Source of the DNA: Pectobacterium aroidearum
GTDB lineage: Bacteria; Pseudomonadota; Gammaproteobacteria; Enterobacterales; Enterobacteriaceae
Reading direction: 5' to 3'
Assembly (NCBI RefSeq): GCF_015689195.1
Contig: NZ_CP065044.1
Coordinates: 1,736,001-1,800,000, forward strand
Length of the DNA stretch: 64,000 nt
Shown: in pieces, positions 1-9,770 of the stretch
Layout of the letters: the number at the start of each line of letters is the position of its first letter
Position numbering within the stretch: the stretch's first letter is position 1
Translations under genes and position numbers: made by a program
Notes under the pieces: model-generated
Seen by the model: the letters and a program-made list of their open reading frames with translations, nothing else
Database searches by the model: none
What the model was told of the DNA's origin: nothing

Positions 1-2
1 CG

Positions 3-782
3 ATTATTCAAGTGCAGCAGGTGAGCCAGCGTTTCAATACCGCCAGCGGTGAGTTTCTGGCGCTGGATCAGGTGAGTTTTGACATTCATACCGGTGAGAC
101 GATCAGCCTGATCGGCCATTCCGGCTGCGGCAAGTCCACATTATTGAACCTGATCGCCGGTCTGACGCTGCCGAGCAGCGGCGGTCTGCTGTGTGACAAC
201 CGTGAAATCGACGGACCGGGGCCGGAGCGCGGCGTGGTCTTTCAGAATCACTCGCTGCTGCCGTGGCTGACCACCTACGAAAACGTTGCGCTGGCGGTAC
301 GTCAGGTATTTCGCGGGCAGATGAATAAGCACGAGATGCACGAATGGATTACCCACAATCTGGAACTGGTGCACATGGGGCACGCGCTGAACAAGCGGCC
401 GAATGAGATTTCCGGCGGGATGAAGCAGCGTGTGGGTATCGCCCGCGCGCTGGCGATGAAGCCGAAAGTGTTGCTGATGGATGAACCGTTTGGTGCGCTG
501 GATGCGCTGACTCGCGCGCACCTTCAGGATGCTGTCATGGAGATTCAGCAGCGTTTGCAAACCACGATTGTGCTGATTACTCACGACGTAGACGAGGCGG
601 TGCTGCTGTCGGATCGCGTGCTGATGATGACTAACGGCCCGGCGGCGACGGTCGGTGAAATCATGACGGTCGAGCTGGAACGTCCACGCTCGCGCGTCGC
701 ACTGGCTGACGATCCGCGTTACCACCACTACCGTCAGCAGGTGCTGCATTTCTTATATGAAAAACAGCCTAAAGCAGCCTGA
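3..782 (+). CDS. nasD: Nitrate ABC transporter ATP-binding subunit (5' end outside window)
   Basis: This is the ATPase that powers uptake of nitrate by a periplasmic-binding-protein ABC transporter at the inner membrane. The frame is open to the left edge; the GTG at position 12 lies inside the conserved N-terminus (IIQVQQVSQRF), so the true start is probably upstream. Visible motifs are Walker A GHSGCGKST, signature SGGMKQR, Walker B LLMDEPFG and the switch THDVDEA. Closest families are NrtD/NasD and the related taurine and sulfonate ATPases; the neighbouring nitrite and nitrate reductase genes decide for nitrate. Binding protein and permease genes are expected just upstream. The stop is 16 bases before the next start, so the genes form one operon. 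Confidence 0.9.
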   Translation: MIQVQQVSQRFNTASGEFLALDQVSFDIHTGETISLIGHSGCGKSTLLNLIAGLTLPSSGGLLCDNREIDGPGPERGVVFQNHSLLPWLTTYENVALAVRQVFRGQMNKHEMHEWITHNLELVHMGHALNKRPNEISGGMKQRVGIARALAMKPKVLLMDEPFGALDALTRAHLQDAVMEIQQRLQTTIVLITHDVDEAVLLSDRVLMMTNGPAATVGEIMTVELERPRSRVALADDPRYHHYRQQVLHFLYEKQPKAA

Positions 783-798
783 TAGCGAGGCCGGAACG

Positions 799-3700
799 AT
801 GATGAAACCGCACCTGATTGTGATTGGTAATGGGATGGCAAGCGCACGATTCGTCGATGTGCTGCGTCAACTGGCCGCGACGCGCTACCGCATCACCGTG
901 ATTGGTGATGAACCGCGCGTCAGCTATAACCGCATTCTGCTGTCGCCGGTATTGAGCGGCGAAAAAGCGTTTACGGATACGTTGTTAACGCCCGCGGCTA
1001 TCGACGACGATGCGGCGTTGCCGGTGAACACTCTGCTGGGTGAGCGGGTAACCCATATCGATCGCCAGCAGCGTGAGGTGACAACGACGCAACGGCAACT
1101 GCATTACGACCATCTGGTGCTGGCGACAGGTTCCACGCCGTTTATGCCGCCGATGCCCGGTATCGATCTGGCGGGGGTGTGTGGCTTCCGCACGCTGGAT
1201 GATGTCGAGCTGATGTTGACGACGATCCGCCGGTCCGTTCCTGCGGTGGTGATTGGCGGGGGCTTGCTCGGGATTGAAGCGGCAGCGGCGCTGAAACTGC
1301 GCGGCGCTGACGTCACGCTGCTGCATCGCGTTCCGGTTTTGATGGAGCGGCAGTTGGACGCTATGGCAAGCGACCTGCTGTGCGACAGCCTGCGCGCACG
1401 CGGTATTGCCTGTGAGACGGATGTGCAGGTTGTGGCGCTGCACGGTGATGAACACGGCGTCACGGCTGTTGCACTGGCGGATGGCCGCACGATCCCCGCC
1501 GGTCTGGTGGTGGTGACCGCAGGCGTGATCCCCGCCAGCCAGCTTGCACGCGAGTGCGGATTACCCTGCAACCGCGGCATCCTGGTGGACGGTCAACTGC
1601 AAACTGCCGACCCCTATATCAGTGCAATTGGCGAATGCTGCGAGCTCAATGGCGAAGTTGTCGGGCTGGTTGCCCCATGTTTCGCCCATGCCACTCTGGT
1701 GGCGCAGCGTCTGGCCGGACACGCACCGCAAGATTATCAACGTGAACAGGCGGCGACGCGGTTGAAAGTTACGGGCATTGGCGTGGTCAGCGGCGGCGAT
1801 ATCAACGTGGCGCCTGACGATGAGGTGTACACCCTTTTTGATCCGCAGACGCAGCACTATCGTCGTCTGCTCCTGCGCGACGGGCGGCTGAGCGGTGTTC
1901 TGCTGTATGGCGACACCGACGATAGCCAGCGTCTGCTGGCCGCAATGGATCGCGCAACCGCAGGCGAGACGATTCCGCCTGCCTCGCTGCTTTTTGGCTT
2001 TTCTTCCCCCGATTCTGACTCACAGCCTGAAGCTGTAAGGATTCCTGTCATGAGCAAACCTATTTTAGTGGTCGTTGGCCACGGCATGGTCGGCCACTAT
2101 TTTCTTGAACAACTGGTCGAGCGCGACTTGCACCAGCACTACCACATCGTCGTCTTTGGCGAAGAACGCCATGAGGCCTATGACCGCGTGCATCTCTCCG
2201 AGTATTTCTCAGGGCGCAGCGCCGCCTCGCTGTCGCTGGTAAAAGAGGGCTTTTTTGCCGAGAGCGGTATTGAGCTGCGCAGCGCCAGTGAGATCGTGGC
2301 TATCGATCGGGGACGTCAATGCGTGTGTGACGCGCAGGGCAGAGAAATCGCCTACGACAAATTGGTGCTGGCGACGGGCTCTTATGCGTTTGTTCCGCCG
2401 ATTCCCGGCAATACGCGCCCCGGCTGTCTGGTGTATCGCACGCTGGACGATCTGGACGCGATTGCGGCACAGGCGAAAAAGGCTAAATCCGGCGTGGTAA
2501 TCGGTGGCGGCTTGCTGGGGCTGGAAGCCGCCAACGCGCTGCGTCAACTAGGGCTGGACACTCATGTGGTGGAATTTGCACCGCGCCTGATGGCGGTACA
2601 GTTGGATGACGGTGGTGCCACCATGCTGCGGCGCAAGATTGAAGCGCTGGGCGTACAGATTCATGTCAGCAAAGAAACGCGAGAAATTACCGACGGCGAG
2701 CAGGCGTTGCATCGTCTCTGCTTTGCTGACGGCAGCGTACTGGAAACCGATTTAGTGCTGTTTTCCGCCGGGATTCGTCCGCGTGACAAACTGGCGGATA
2801 GCTGTGATTTAGAGAAAGGGCCACGTGGTGGCATTGTGATTGATGACCATTGTCAAACCTCCGATGACGCAATTTTTGCCATCGGCGAATGTGCGCTATG
2901 GAAAGGCCAGATTTTCGGGCTGGTGGCACCGGGCTACCAGATGGCACGCAGCGTAGCCGATACCCTGGCGCAGCGGGATACGCCATTTACCGGCGCGGAT
3001 ATGAGCACCAAGCTGAAACTGCTGGGTGTTGACGTGGCCTCGATTGGTGATGCGCACGGACGAACGGCGGGAAGCCAAAGTTATCAGTGGACGGATGGTC
3101 CGAACGAGATCTACAAGAAAATCGTCGTGTCTGCCGACGGCAAGCATTTACTGGGGGCGGTATTGATTGGCGATAGCAGCGATTACAGCACGCTGCTGCA
3201 AATGATGCTCAACGATATGCCGTTGCCCGCACAGCCGGAAAGCCTGATTTTACCTGCACGTTCTGGCGATGCGCCGAAAGGGCTGGGCGTAGCGGCCTTG
3301 CCGGCCAGCGCACAGATCTGTTCTTGCCATAATGTCAGCAAAGGCGATATCTCAGCGGCGGTAGCGGGTGGCTGCGGCGAGCTGGGCGCGCTAAAAACCT
3401 GCACTAAAGCGGGAACGGGCTGCGGCGGCTGTGTGCCGCTGCTTAAACAGGTGATGGAATATGAATTGACGCAGTTAGGCGTCGAAGTGAAAAAGGACAT
3501 TTGCGAGCACTTCGCCTACTCACGTCAGGAGCTGTATCACCTGATTCGCGTGCATGAAATCCGTTCATTCGACAGCCTTCTTGAGCGTTATGGCCACGGT
3601 TTGGGCTGTGAAGTGTGTAAGCCGCTGGTGGGGTCGATGCTGGCGTCTTGCTGGAATGATTATCTGCTGCAACCGCAGCACCTACCGTTGCAGGATACCA

Positions 3701-4989
3701 ACGATCGTTTCTTCGCCAACATCCAAAAAGACGGAACGTATTCCGTGGTGCCACGTGTTCCGGCAGGGGAAATTACGCCAGAAGGGTTAATCGCCATCGG
3801 TCAGGTGGCGCAGCGCTACAACCTGTACACCAAGATCACCGGCGGCCAGCGGGTGGACTTATTCGGTGCACGATTGGAACAACTACCGGCGATCTGGCGT
3901 GAGCTGATCGATGCCGGATTTGAAACTGGCCATGCCTACGGCAAATCGCTGCGTACCGTGAAATCCTGCGTGGGCTCGACCTGGTGCCGCTACGGCGTGC
4001 AGGATTCCACCGGGCTGGCGATCCAACTGGAACACCGTTACAAGGGGCTGCGTTCACCGCATAAGATCAAAATGGCGGTGTCTGGCTGTACCCGAGAATG
4101 TGCAGAAGCACAGAGCAAAGATATCGGCGTGATTGCCACTGATAAAGGCTGGAACCTTTACGTGTGCGGCAACGGCGGTATGAAACCGCGCCATGCGGAT
4201 CTCTTCGCCAGCGATCTGGATACGGAAACCCTGCTGCGCACCATCGATCGGGTCTTGATGTTTTATATCCGTACCGGCGATCGCCTCCAGCGTACCAGCA
4301 CCTGGATGGATAATCTGGAGGGCGGTATCGACTATTTACGTCAGGTGATTCTGGAAGACAGCCTGAATATCGGCGAAGAATTGGATAAAGAGATGCAGCG
4401 CGTGGTGGAGGCCTACCAGTGCGAATGGCAAACCACGTTGGAAAGCCCGGAACGTCTGGCGCTGTTCCGCGGCTTCCTGAACAGCGATAGCCCGGATGAA
4501 GCGGTGGTGATGGTGCCGGAGCGTGGACAGATTCGCCCGGCACAGGATCATGAGAAAGCGGTATCGCCAGAACCGGTTGCGCTGAAGCCCACGACACATG
4601 AAGCGGAATGGGTGCAGGTGGCGACGCTGGGGGATATTCCGCGTCATGCGGGTATGGCGGCACGCCTCGGACAGCAGCAAATCGCGCTGTTCCACCTGCC
4701 GGGTAGCGAGCAGCAGGTGTACGCACTGGAAAACCATGAACCGGGCAGCGGGGCGAATGTGTTGTCCCGTGGGCTGATAGGCGACGTGGCGGGTGAACCC
4801 GTCGTGATTTCTCCGCTGTACAAGAAACGCTTCAAGCTGCGTGATGGCGTGAGCCCGGATGACAGCGCGCTGTACGTGCGCGCCTGGCCGGTGCGCGTGG
4901 AAGACGGCGAGATTTGGGTGTGCTGTCAGCCGCTGGCCGTACCGGAAAGCGTCGGTCTGGCAGACGCTGCTATGGCGAAAGCATCATGA
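799..4989 (+). CDS. nasB: Fused NasC-NasB-NirD: assimilatory nitrite reductase with an extra N-terminal FAD/NADH module
   Basis: This 1396-residue protein should reduce nitrite to ammonium with NAD(P)H in the cytoplasm. Residues 1-417 form a complete FAD/NAD(P)H oxidoreductase (GNGMAS near residue 9, VVIGGGLLGIEAA near 155), resembling NasC, the electron donor of nitrate reductase. Residue 418 begins a NirB-type reductase: second FAD/NAD unit, a BFD-like [2Fe-2S] domain at about 839-890 (CSCHNVSKGD...CGGC), and ferredoxin-like and siroheme/[4Fe-4S] domains with C-x5-C (CVGSTWC) near 1057 and C-x3-C (CTREC) near 1096. The tail (about 1268-1385) is NirD-like; like NirD it lacks Rieske cysteines. 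The start at 799 was chosen over 757 because GCGAGG precedes it and 757 lies inside the upstream gene. It overlaps nasA by ATGA. In Klebsiella nasC and nasB are separate genes (family knowledge). Confidence 0.9.
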   Translation: MMKPHLIVIGNGMASARFVDVLRQLAATRYRITVIGDEPRVSYNRILLSPVLSGEKAFTDTLLTPAAIDDDAALPVNTLLGERVTHIDRQQREVTTTQRQLHYDHLVLATGSTPFMPPMPGIDLAGVCGFRTLDDVELMLTTIRRSVPAVVIGGGLLGIEAAAALKLRGADVTLLHRVPVLMERQLDAMASDLLCDSLRARGIACETDVQVVALHGDEHGVTAVALADGRTIPAGLVVVTAGVIPASQLARECGLPCNRGILVDGQLQTADPYISAIGECCELNGEVVGLVAPCFAHATLVAQRLAGHAPQDYQREQAATRLKVTGIGVVSGGDINVAPDDEVYTLFDPQTQHYRRLLLRDGRLSGVLLYGDTDDSQRLLAAMDRATAGETIPPASLLFGFSSPDSDSQPEAVRIPVMSKPILVVVGHGMVGHYFLEQLVERDLHQHYHIVVFGEERHEAYDRVHLSEYFSGRSAASLSLVKEGFFAESGIELRSASEIVAIDRGRQCVCDAQGREIAYDKLVLATGSYAFVPPIPGNTRPGCLVYRTLDDLDAIAAQAKKAKSGVVIGGGLLGLEAANALRQLGLDTHVVEFAPRLMAVQLDDGGATMLRRKIEALGVQIHVSKETREITDGEQALHRLCFADGSVLETDLVLFSAGIRPRDKLADSCDLEKGPRGGIVIDDHCQTSDDAIFAIGECALWKGQIFGLVAPGYQMARSVADTLAQRDTPFTGADMSTKLKLLGVDVASIGDAHGRTAGSQSYQWTDGPNEIYKKIVVSADGKHLLGAVLIGDSSDYSTLLQMMLNDMPLPAQPESLILPARSGDAPKGLGVAALPASAQICSCHNVSKGDISAAVAGGCGELGALKTCTKAGTGCGGCVPLLKQVMEYELTQLGVEVKKDICEHFAYSRQELYHLIRVHEIRSFDSLLERYGHGLGCEVCKPLVGSMLASCWNDYLLQPQHLPLQDTNDRFFANIQKDGTYSVVPRVPAGEITPEGLIAIGQVAQRYNLYTKITGGQRVDLFGARLEQLPAIWRELIDAGFETGHAYGKSLRTVKSCVGSTWCRYGVQDSTGLAIQLEHRYKGLRSPHKIKMAVSGCTRECAEAQSKDIGVIATDKGWNLYVCGNGGMKPRHADLFASDLDTETLLRTIDRVLMFYIRTGDRLQRTSTWMDNLEGGIDYLRQVILEDSLNIGEELDKEMQRVVEAYQCEWQTTLESPERLALFRGFLNSDSPDEAVVMVPERGQIRPAQDHEKAVSPEPVALKPTTHEAEWVQVATLGDIPRHAGMAARLGQQQIALFHLPGSEQQVYALENHEPGSGANVLSRGLIGDVAGEPVVISPLYKKRFKLRDGVSPDDSALYVRAWPVRVEDGEIWVCCQPLAVPESVGLADAAMAKAS
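2036..2052 (+). promoter_or_regulatory. Internal Shine-Dalgarno and ATG at the NasC/NasB junction
   Basis: TAAGGA at 2036-2041 sits 8 bases before an in-frame ATG at 2050, exactly where the NirB-type part begins (MSKPILVVVGHGM). The spacing is good for initiation, so free NasB (979 residues) may be made besides the fusion. In another frame the same TAAGGA contains a TAA, which hints that a former nasC stop codon was lost. Confidence 0.5.
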
Positions 4990-7694
4990 ACGCGGGCGTC
5001 TGTCGGACAACCTGCCCGTATTGTGGCGTTGGCTGTGGCGTGCTGGCAGAGCGTGACGAGCAGGGTGCGGTAAAGATCAGCGGCGATCCCGTGCACCCGG
5101 CGAATTTAGGGCGGTTGTGCGTCAAAGGCTCTGCGCTGGGAGAGACGCTGGATTTGAATGGTCGCCTGCTGTGGCCGCTGGTGGAAGGACGTCGTGTGAG
5201 CTGGGAGCAGGCGCTTGATACGGTGGCTGAACGGCTGCTGGCAACCATGCAGCAACACGGCCCGCAGTCGGTGGCGTTTTATGGTTCAGGTCAGCTGTTA
5301 ACAGAGGATTACTACGTTGCCAACAAGCTGATGAAGGGCTTTATTGGCGTCGCCAATATGGATACCAATTCGCGGCTGTGCATGGCGTCGGCGGTGATCG
5401 GCTACAAACGTGGACTGGGTGCGGATGCCGTTCCCTGTAATTACGAAGATATCGAACAGGCGGATGTGGTGGTGCTGGTGGGATCTAATACCGCCTGGGC
5501 GCATCCGGTGGTGTATCAGCGACTGGTACAGGCGAAACAGCAGCGGCCACAGATGCAGGTCGTGGTGGTCGATCCTCGACGTACCGCAACCTGCGATATC
5601 GCCGATCTGCATTTACCGCTGCAACCCGGCAGTGATGCCGGGCTGTTTAACGGCCTGTTGCAGTGGATTGTGCAGCACTCGCGTGTCGACATCGCCGAAC
5701 TGGCCGAGCGTTTTTCCGGCGTAGAAGAGACATTACAATCGGCGCAGATGTGGTCGGTGGCACAGGTGGCAGATTTCTGCCAGTTGAATGAAGCCGATAT
5801 CGTGCGTTTTTATCACCTGTTCAGCACGAGTGAAAAGGTGGTCACGCTCTATTCACAGGGCGTTAATCAGTCGTCATCGGGTAGCGATAAGTGCAATGCG
5901 ATCGTTAATGCTCATCTGCTGAGCGGCAAAATCGGCGCGCCGGGTTCTGGTCCGTTTTCGATAACCGGACAGCCAAACGCGATGGGCGGGCGGGAAGTCG
6001 GCGGATTGGCTAATCAGCTTGCCAGCCACATGGGCTTCACGCCGCAGGATATTGATCGCGTGGGGCGCTTCTGGCAGAGCGATAACGTAGCGACGCAGCC
6101 TGGCCTGAATGCGGTGGATCTATTTCGCGCCGTGGAACGTGGCGATATTAAAGCCGTGTGGGTGATGGGCACCAATCCAGTGGTGTCGATGCCGGATGCG
6201 GATCGGGTAAAACAGGCACTGGAGCGCTGCCCGTTGGTGATCGTCTCCGAGGTGATGCGCCATACCGATACCGCAGAAACCGCCGATATCTTACTCCCCG
6301 CGCTGGGTTGGGGGGAAAAAGACGGCACGGTGACCAATTCCGAACGCCGGTTATCTCGCCAGCGTGCCTTTCTACCTGCACCGGGAGAAGCCAAAGCCGA
6401 CTGGTGGATTCTGAGCCAGGTGGCGCAGCGTATGGGATTTGCCGAGGCATTTACCTATCAGCATCCGGCTGACATCTTTCGTGAACATGCAGCGCTATCC
6501 GGGTTTGAGAATAACGGGAGTCGTGCGTTTGATATCAGCGGGCTGGCGGCGCTTAGCAATCAGCAGTGGCAGCAGTTGGAACCGATACAGTGGCCAGTGA
6601 ACGCGGCATTCCCACGCGGACGTGCCCGACTGAGTGACGATGGTCGATTCTGGCATGCCGATGGCAAAGCACGTCTGGTGGCGATAACCCCATCGCTGCC
6701 GCAAAGTCCGTGGAGCGCGGCATATCCGCTGGTGCTGAACACCGGGCGTATTCGCGATCAGTGGCACACCATGACGCGCACAGGTAAAGCGGCTCGTCTG
6801 ATGCGTCATATCAGCGAACCTTACTGCGAACTGCACCCGCAGGATGCGCAGACGCATGATATTCAGGCGGGCGATCTGGTGCGTTTATCGTCAGTGCACG
6901 GTTGGATGCTGGCGCGGGCGCGGATTGACGCCGGACAGGCGCGCGGTAGCGTGTTTGTGCCGATGCATTGGAATCATCAGTTCAGCGCACAGGCGCGGGC
7001 AGACAGCTTAGTCGCGCCGATTACCGATCCCCATTCCGGCCAGCCGGAAAGTAAACACAGCCGGGTACGTATCCAGCCTTGGCATACCGCCTGGCAGGCA
7101 ACGCTATTTTTTGCCGATGAGTCGGCTTCAGCTCCATTAACCTTACCCGCGGAGCATGATGTTCTGCCTCCGCCTGCAACGTATTGGAGCAAGATTCCGC
7201 ATGCGGGTGTGACGCAGTACCTGTTTGCCGACCGCGTGCCGGTGGACGATTGGCAGGCGTGGTTGACGGAACATTATGGGTTAGAAAATATGCAGTGTCA
7301 GATCGCGCAGGGCAACGGCGTATTTCACCTGGTTGGCTGGCGCGAGAGCCGCGTAGTGCTGGCTTGCTATGTCAGCGCACAGGCGTTACGTATCGACAGC
7401 GATGCGGTGTGTCAGGCGTTTATCACGCCACCGCAACTCCCGCACGAACGCCACGCGTTACTGGCGGGTCAGGCACCGCAGGGGCAGGAACAGCAAGGGG
7501 CGACGATTTGCAGTTGCTATAGCGTTGGCGAAGCGATCATCGTCGGTGCGATTCGTCAAGGGTGCCACAGCGTTGCGGCATTAGGGGGAGCCCTGAAATG
7601 TGGCACTAACTGCGGTTCCTGTATCCCCGAACTGAAGGCGTTATTGAGCCAGCACGTGCCAATAACGGTCAATGAATTGAAGAAAGCAGGTTGA
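4986..7694 (+). CDS. nasA: Assimilatory nitrate reductase catalytic subunit
   Basis: This 902-residue cytoplasmic molybdoenzyme reduces nitrate to nitrite. The N-terminus carries the [4Fe-4S] ligands C10, C13, C17 and C45 ([10 protein letters not shown]...LCVKG), followed by the molybdopterin oxidoreductase and dinucleotide-binding domains. A C-terminal BFD-like [2Fe-2S] domain at about 839-890 (CSCYSVGEA...CGTNCGSC) resembles the one in the preceding nitrite reductase and is typical of Klebsiella-type NasA. The start at 4986 overlaps the stop of the previous gene (ATGA) and places the iron-sulfur motif at the usual distance; an in-frame start at 4914 would add residues with no family support. 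Electrons probably come from the NasC-like domain of the fused upstream protein. Confidence 0.95.
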   Translation: MNAGVCRTTCPYCGVGCGVLAERDEQGAVKISGDPVHPANLGRLCVKGSALGETLDLNGRLLWPLVEGRRVSWEQALDTVAERLLATMQQHGPQSVAFYGSGQLLTEDYYVANKLMKGFIGVANMDTNSRLCMASAVIGYKRGLGADAVPCNYEDIEQADVVVLVGSNTAWAHPVVYQRLVQAKQQRPQMQVVVVDPRRTATCDIADLHLPLQPGSDAGLFNGLLQWIVQHSRVDIAELAERFSGVEETLQSAQMWSVAQVADFCQLNEADIVRFYHLFSTSEKVVTLYSQGVNQSSSGSDKCNAIVNAHLLSGKIGAPGSGPFSITGQPNAMGGREVGGLANQLASHMGFTPQDIDRVGRFWQSDNVATQPGLNAVDLFRAVERGDIKAVWVMGTNPVVSMPDADRVKQALERCPLVIVSEVMRHTDTAETADILLPALGWGEKDGTVTNSERRLSRQRAFLPAPGEAKADWWILSQVAQRMGFAEAFTYQHPADIFREHAALSGFENNGSRAFDISGLAALSNQQWQQLEPIQWPVNAAFPRGRARLSDDGRFWHADGKARLVAITPSLPQSPWSAAYPLVLNTGRIRDQWHTMTRTGKAARLMRHISEPYCELHPQDAQTHDIQAGDLVRLSSVHGWMLARARIDAGQARGSVFVPMHWNHQFSAQARADSLVAPITDPHSGQPESKHSRVRIQPWHTAWQATLFFADESASAPLTLPAEHDVLPPPATYWSKIPHAGVTQYLFADRVPVDDWQAWLTEHYGLENMQCQIAQGNGVFHLVGWRESRVVLACYVSAQALRIDSDAVCQAFITPPQLPHERHALLAGQAPQGQEQQGATICSCYSVGEAIIVGAIRQGCHSVAALGGALKCGTNCGSCIPELKALLSQHVPITVNELKKAG

Positions 7695-7719
7695 GCGCCA
7701 CGGCGTAATGAGGTGTGAC

Positions 7720-8553
7720 ATGATGACAACACAATCAATATTGGCGCAGGGCCAACGGCGTCAGCCTGTACTCGGCGGTGAAATCTGGCTGGTGGGCGCA
7801 GGGCCGGGCGATGTGGAACTGCTGACGCTGAAGGCGCTGCGGGCAATCCAGCAGGCAGATGTGGTGGTCTACGATCGGCTGGTGTCGGCGGAGATAATGG
7901 ATCTGGTGTCGGAGCAGGCGCTGTGCATCGACGTTGGGAAAACACGCGGCTGCCACCGTCTGTCACAGGAAAAAATCAATCAGCTGTTGGTCGAGTTGGC
8001 GCAGGCTGGGCAACGGGTGATCCGTCTTAAAGGCGGCGATCCCTTTATTTTTGGTCGCGGCGGCGAAGAGATGGACTATGCCCAGCAGGCCGGAATTGTC
8101 TGTCATGTGGTGCCGGGTATTACTGCCGCGACAGGCTGTGCGGCGGCCGTGGGGTTACCGTTGACCCACCGCGCCTGTGCACAGTCGGTACGTTTCGTGA
8201 CCGGCCATTCGCGCGACGGCGAACCGCAGCTAGACTGGCCGACGCTGGCGGACAGCCAGCAAACGCTGGTGTTTTATATGGGGCTGAGCCACAGCAGTCG
8301 ACTGTGTCAGCGCCTGATTGAGCATGGGTTGTCAGCACAAACACCCGTTGCGATTATCGAACGCGGCACCCAGCCGGATCAGCGGCTATTGACTGCAACG
8401 TTGGCAACCTTACCGGCATTACTGGCACGCTATCAGCCGCAGTCGCCCAGTCTGCTGGTGGTTGGTGACGTGGTCCGCTTCTGCCGTCATCCGGCGTTGC
8501 ACGTCGACGCGGCTCCTGCGCGGCTGGCGATGGAAAAGCATGAAGCCGCCTGA
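7720..8553 (+). CDS. cobA: Uroporphyrinogen-III C-methyltransferase for siroheme synthesis
   Basis: The enzyme transfers two methyl groups from S-adenosylmethionine to uroporphyrinogen III, giving precorrin-2, the siroheme precursor. Motifs are [12 protein letters not shown] at the N-terminus and [13 protein letters not shown] in the middle, in a single methyltransferase domain without the CysG dehydrogenase/ferrochelatase part. The start at 7720 is preferred over 7708 because GAGGTG lies just before it; the protein then has 277 residues. It follows nasA by 25 bases, so siroheme supply is probably co-transcribed with the siroheme enzyme of the operon. Confidence 0.93.
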   Translation: MMTTQSILAQGQRRQPVLGGEIWLVGAGPGDVELLTLKALRAIQQADVVVYDRLVSAEIMDLVSEQALCIDVGKTRGCHRLSQEKINQLLVELAQAGQRVIRLKGGDPFIFGRGGEEMDYAQQAGIVCHVVPGITAATGCAAAVGLPLTHRACAQSVRFVTGHSRDGEPQLDWPTLADSQQTLVFYMGLSHSSRLCQRLIEHGLSAQTPVAIIERGTQPDQRLLTATLATLPALLARYQPQSPSLLVVGDVVRFCRHPALHVDAAPARLAMEKHEAA

Positions 8554-8578
8554 CGGTAACGACTCACTGACTATAGCC

Positions 8579-8615
8579 AGCGCCTCGACATAAACCGTTT
8601 TTTCTTCGAGGCGCT
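8579..8615 (+). terminator. Stem-loop ending the nas operon
   Basis: A perfect 10-bp inverted repeat, AGCGCCTCGA at 8579-8588 and TCGAGGCGCT at 8606-8615, encloses a 17-base loop. It lies 26 bases after cobA. Only TT follows, so termination may be partly Rho-dependent. Confidence 0.6.
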
Positions 8616-8709
8616 TTCCACTTTCTACGCTGTTTTCTGCTTTATTATCGCGTCCCCGTTACCCTCCCTACTGAATTTTTAGCCAGCGTCTGACAGGGAA
8701 GGGGGCGAG

Positions 8710-9666
8710 ATGCCATCGCACGATGCGATCTTTAAACAGTTTCTGAGCGACATCGCCGTCGCACGGGATTTTCTGACCATTCATCTGCCGAATGAAATCC
8801 GCGAGCGCTGTGATTTCAGCACGCTGCAACTGGAGTCGGCGTCATTTATTGATGAAAAGCTGCGTGCGCGCATATCGGACGTGCTGTACTCGCTGCGCAC
8901 CACCGCGGGTAAAGGGTACATTTACTGTGTGATTGAACACCAAAGCCGCCCGGAAAAGCAGATGGCTTTCCGGTTGCTGCGTTATTGTCTGGCTGCCATG
9001 CAGCAACATCTGGATCAGGGACACGATCGCTTACCGCTGGTGGTACCGCTGCTGTTTTATCACGGTAAGACCCGTCCTTATCCCTACCCCCTTCGCTGGC
9101 TGGACAGCTTTGCCGATCCCGTACTGGCACAAGCGCTGTATGAACAGCCTTTCCCACTGGTGGATTTAACTGTCATGCCGGACAATGAGATTCGCACGCA
9201 TCGACGTATGGCGTTACTGGAACTGGTACAGAAGCATATTCGTACCCGTGATATGCTGGAGCTGGCGCGAGAGATTGGGTTACTATTTGAACGCTGGTCT
9301 GTGCCGCTGACCCAGCGTCGGGCGCTGTTATTTTATATTGCACAAGTGGGAAATACATCCAAACCCGCAGATTTCATTGACGCACTGGCTGCACCGCTAT
9401 CAACCGGTCAGGAGGACATTATGACGATTGCAGAACAATTGAAAAAAATGGGATTCGAGGAAGGCATCCAACGCGGTATTCAGCAAGGATTAGCACAAGG
9501 ACTAGAACAAGGATTGGAGCAGGGCATGAAAAACAGTGCCAGATTGATTGCCCGTAATTTATTGCTAACGGGGATGGATAAGAATAGCGTGCAACAGGTT
9601 ACTCAGCTTGAGGAAGAAGAGCTGGAGCAGTTGGTCACAGCTATCCTGCATGAAACACAGCACTAA
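8710..9666 (+). CDS. Rpn/YhgA family recombination-promoting nuclease (putative transposase, PD-(D/E)XK)
   Basis: This 318-residue protein belongs to the Rpn (YhgA-like) family, DNA endonucleases related to transposases and recently linked to phage defence. The nuclease core lies in the first half: SHDAIFKQFLSD at the N-terminus, an acidic SDVLYSLRT and the IEHQS motif of PD-(D/E)XK enzymes near residue 77, followed by MAFRLLRY. The C-terminus has glutamine-glycine repeats (GIQQGLAQGLEQGLEQGM) encoded by near-12-bp DNA repeats, which are prone to slippage, and ends in a leucine- and glutamate-rich segment. GGGGGCGAG precedes the start. It stands alone, bounded by hairpins on both sides. An internal start at 9421 may give a separate short protein. 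Confidence 0.88.
   Translation: MPSHDAIFKQFLSDIAVARDFLTIHLPNEIRERCDFSTLQLESASFIDEKLRARISDVLYSLRTTAGKGYIYCVIEHQSRPEKQMAFRLLRYCLAAMQQHLDQGHDRLPLVVPLLFYHGKTRPYPYPLRWLDSFADPVLAQALYEQPFPLVDLTVMPDNEIRTHRRMALLELVQKHIRTRDMLELAREIGLLFERWSVPLTQRRALLFYIAQVGNTSKPADFIDALAAPLSTGQEDIMTIAEQLKKMGFEEGIQRGIQQGLAQGLEQGLEQGMKNSARLIARNLLLTGMDKNSVQQVTQLEEEELEQLVTAILHETQH
9421..9666 (+). CDS. Candidate intragenic RpnS-type antitoxin (81 aa, in frame inside the Rpn gene)
   Basis: An AGGAGG at 9410-9415 stands 5 bases before an in-frame ATG at 9421. This is one of the strongest ribosome-binding sites in the window, placed in the middle of a coding region. Translation from it would give the C-terminal 81 residues (MTIAEQLKKMGFEEG...). 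Published work on Escherichia coli Rpn proteins describes short C-terminal products made from internal starts that block the toxic full-length nuclease. The position and size here fit that pattern. That this protein is made, and that it inhibits the nuclease, is inferred. Confidence 0.65.
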   Translation: MTIAEQLKKMGFEEGIQRGIQQGLAQGLEQGLEQGMKNSARLIARNLLLTGMDKNSVQQVTQLEEEELEQLVTAILHETQH

Positions 9667-9697
9667 TATCGCATTAAACGATACCGTATTAAAAACC

Positions 9698-9745
9698 GAG
9701 CGTTGCTGATGCCTGTGATGGAAAAAGGCCAGTCAGGCAACGCTC
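9698..9745. terminator. Stem-loop between convergent genes
   Basis: GAGCGTTGC at 9698-9706 pairs with GCAACGCTC at 9737-9745, and the stem can extend inward with a bulge. It lies between the convergent Rpn and yehS genes and could end both transcripts; no clear T-tract is present on either side. Confidence 0.45.
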
Positions 9746-9770
9746 ACGTCCTTTCGCTAACGCGTTGCCG

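Noticed and set aside
2036-2052. Sequencing frameshift separating nasC and nasB
   Set aside because: The joined frame is continuous with sensible codons on both sides. A lost stop codon is more likely than an error, although a single-base error cannot be excluded.
4067-4726. Long open frame on the minus strand opposite the nitrite reductase gene
   Set aside because: It is a by-product of GC-rich codon use in the real gene; the translation is rich in Pro, Arg and Ser and has no family features. The same applies to other antisense frames in the nas, sugar and RND regions.
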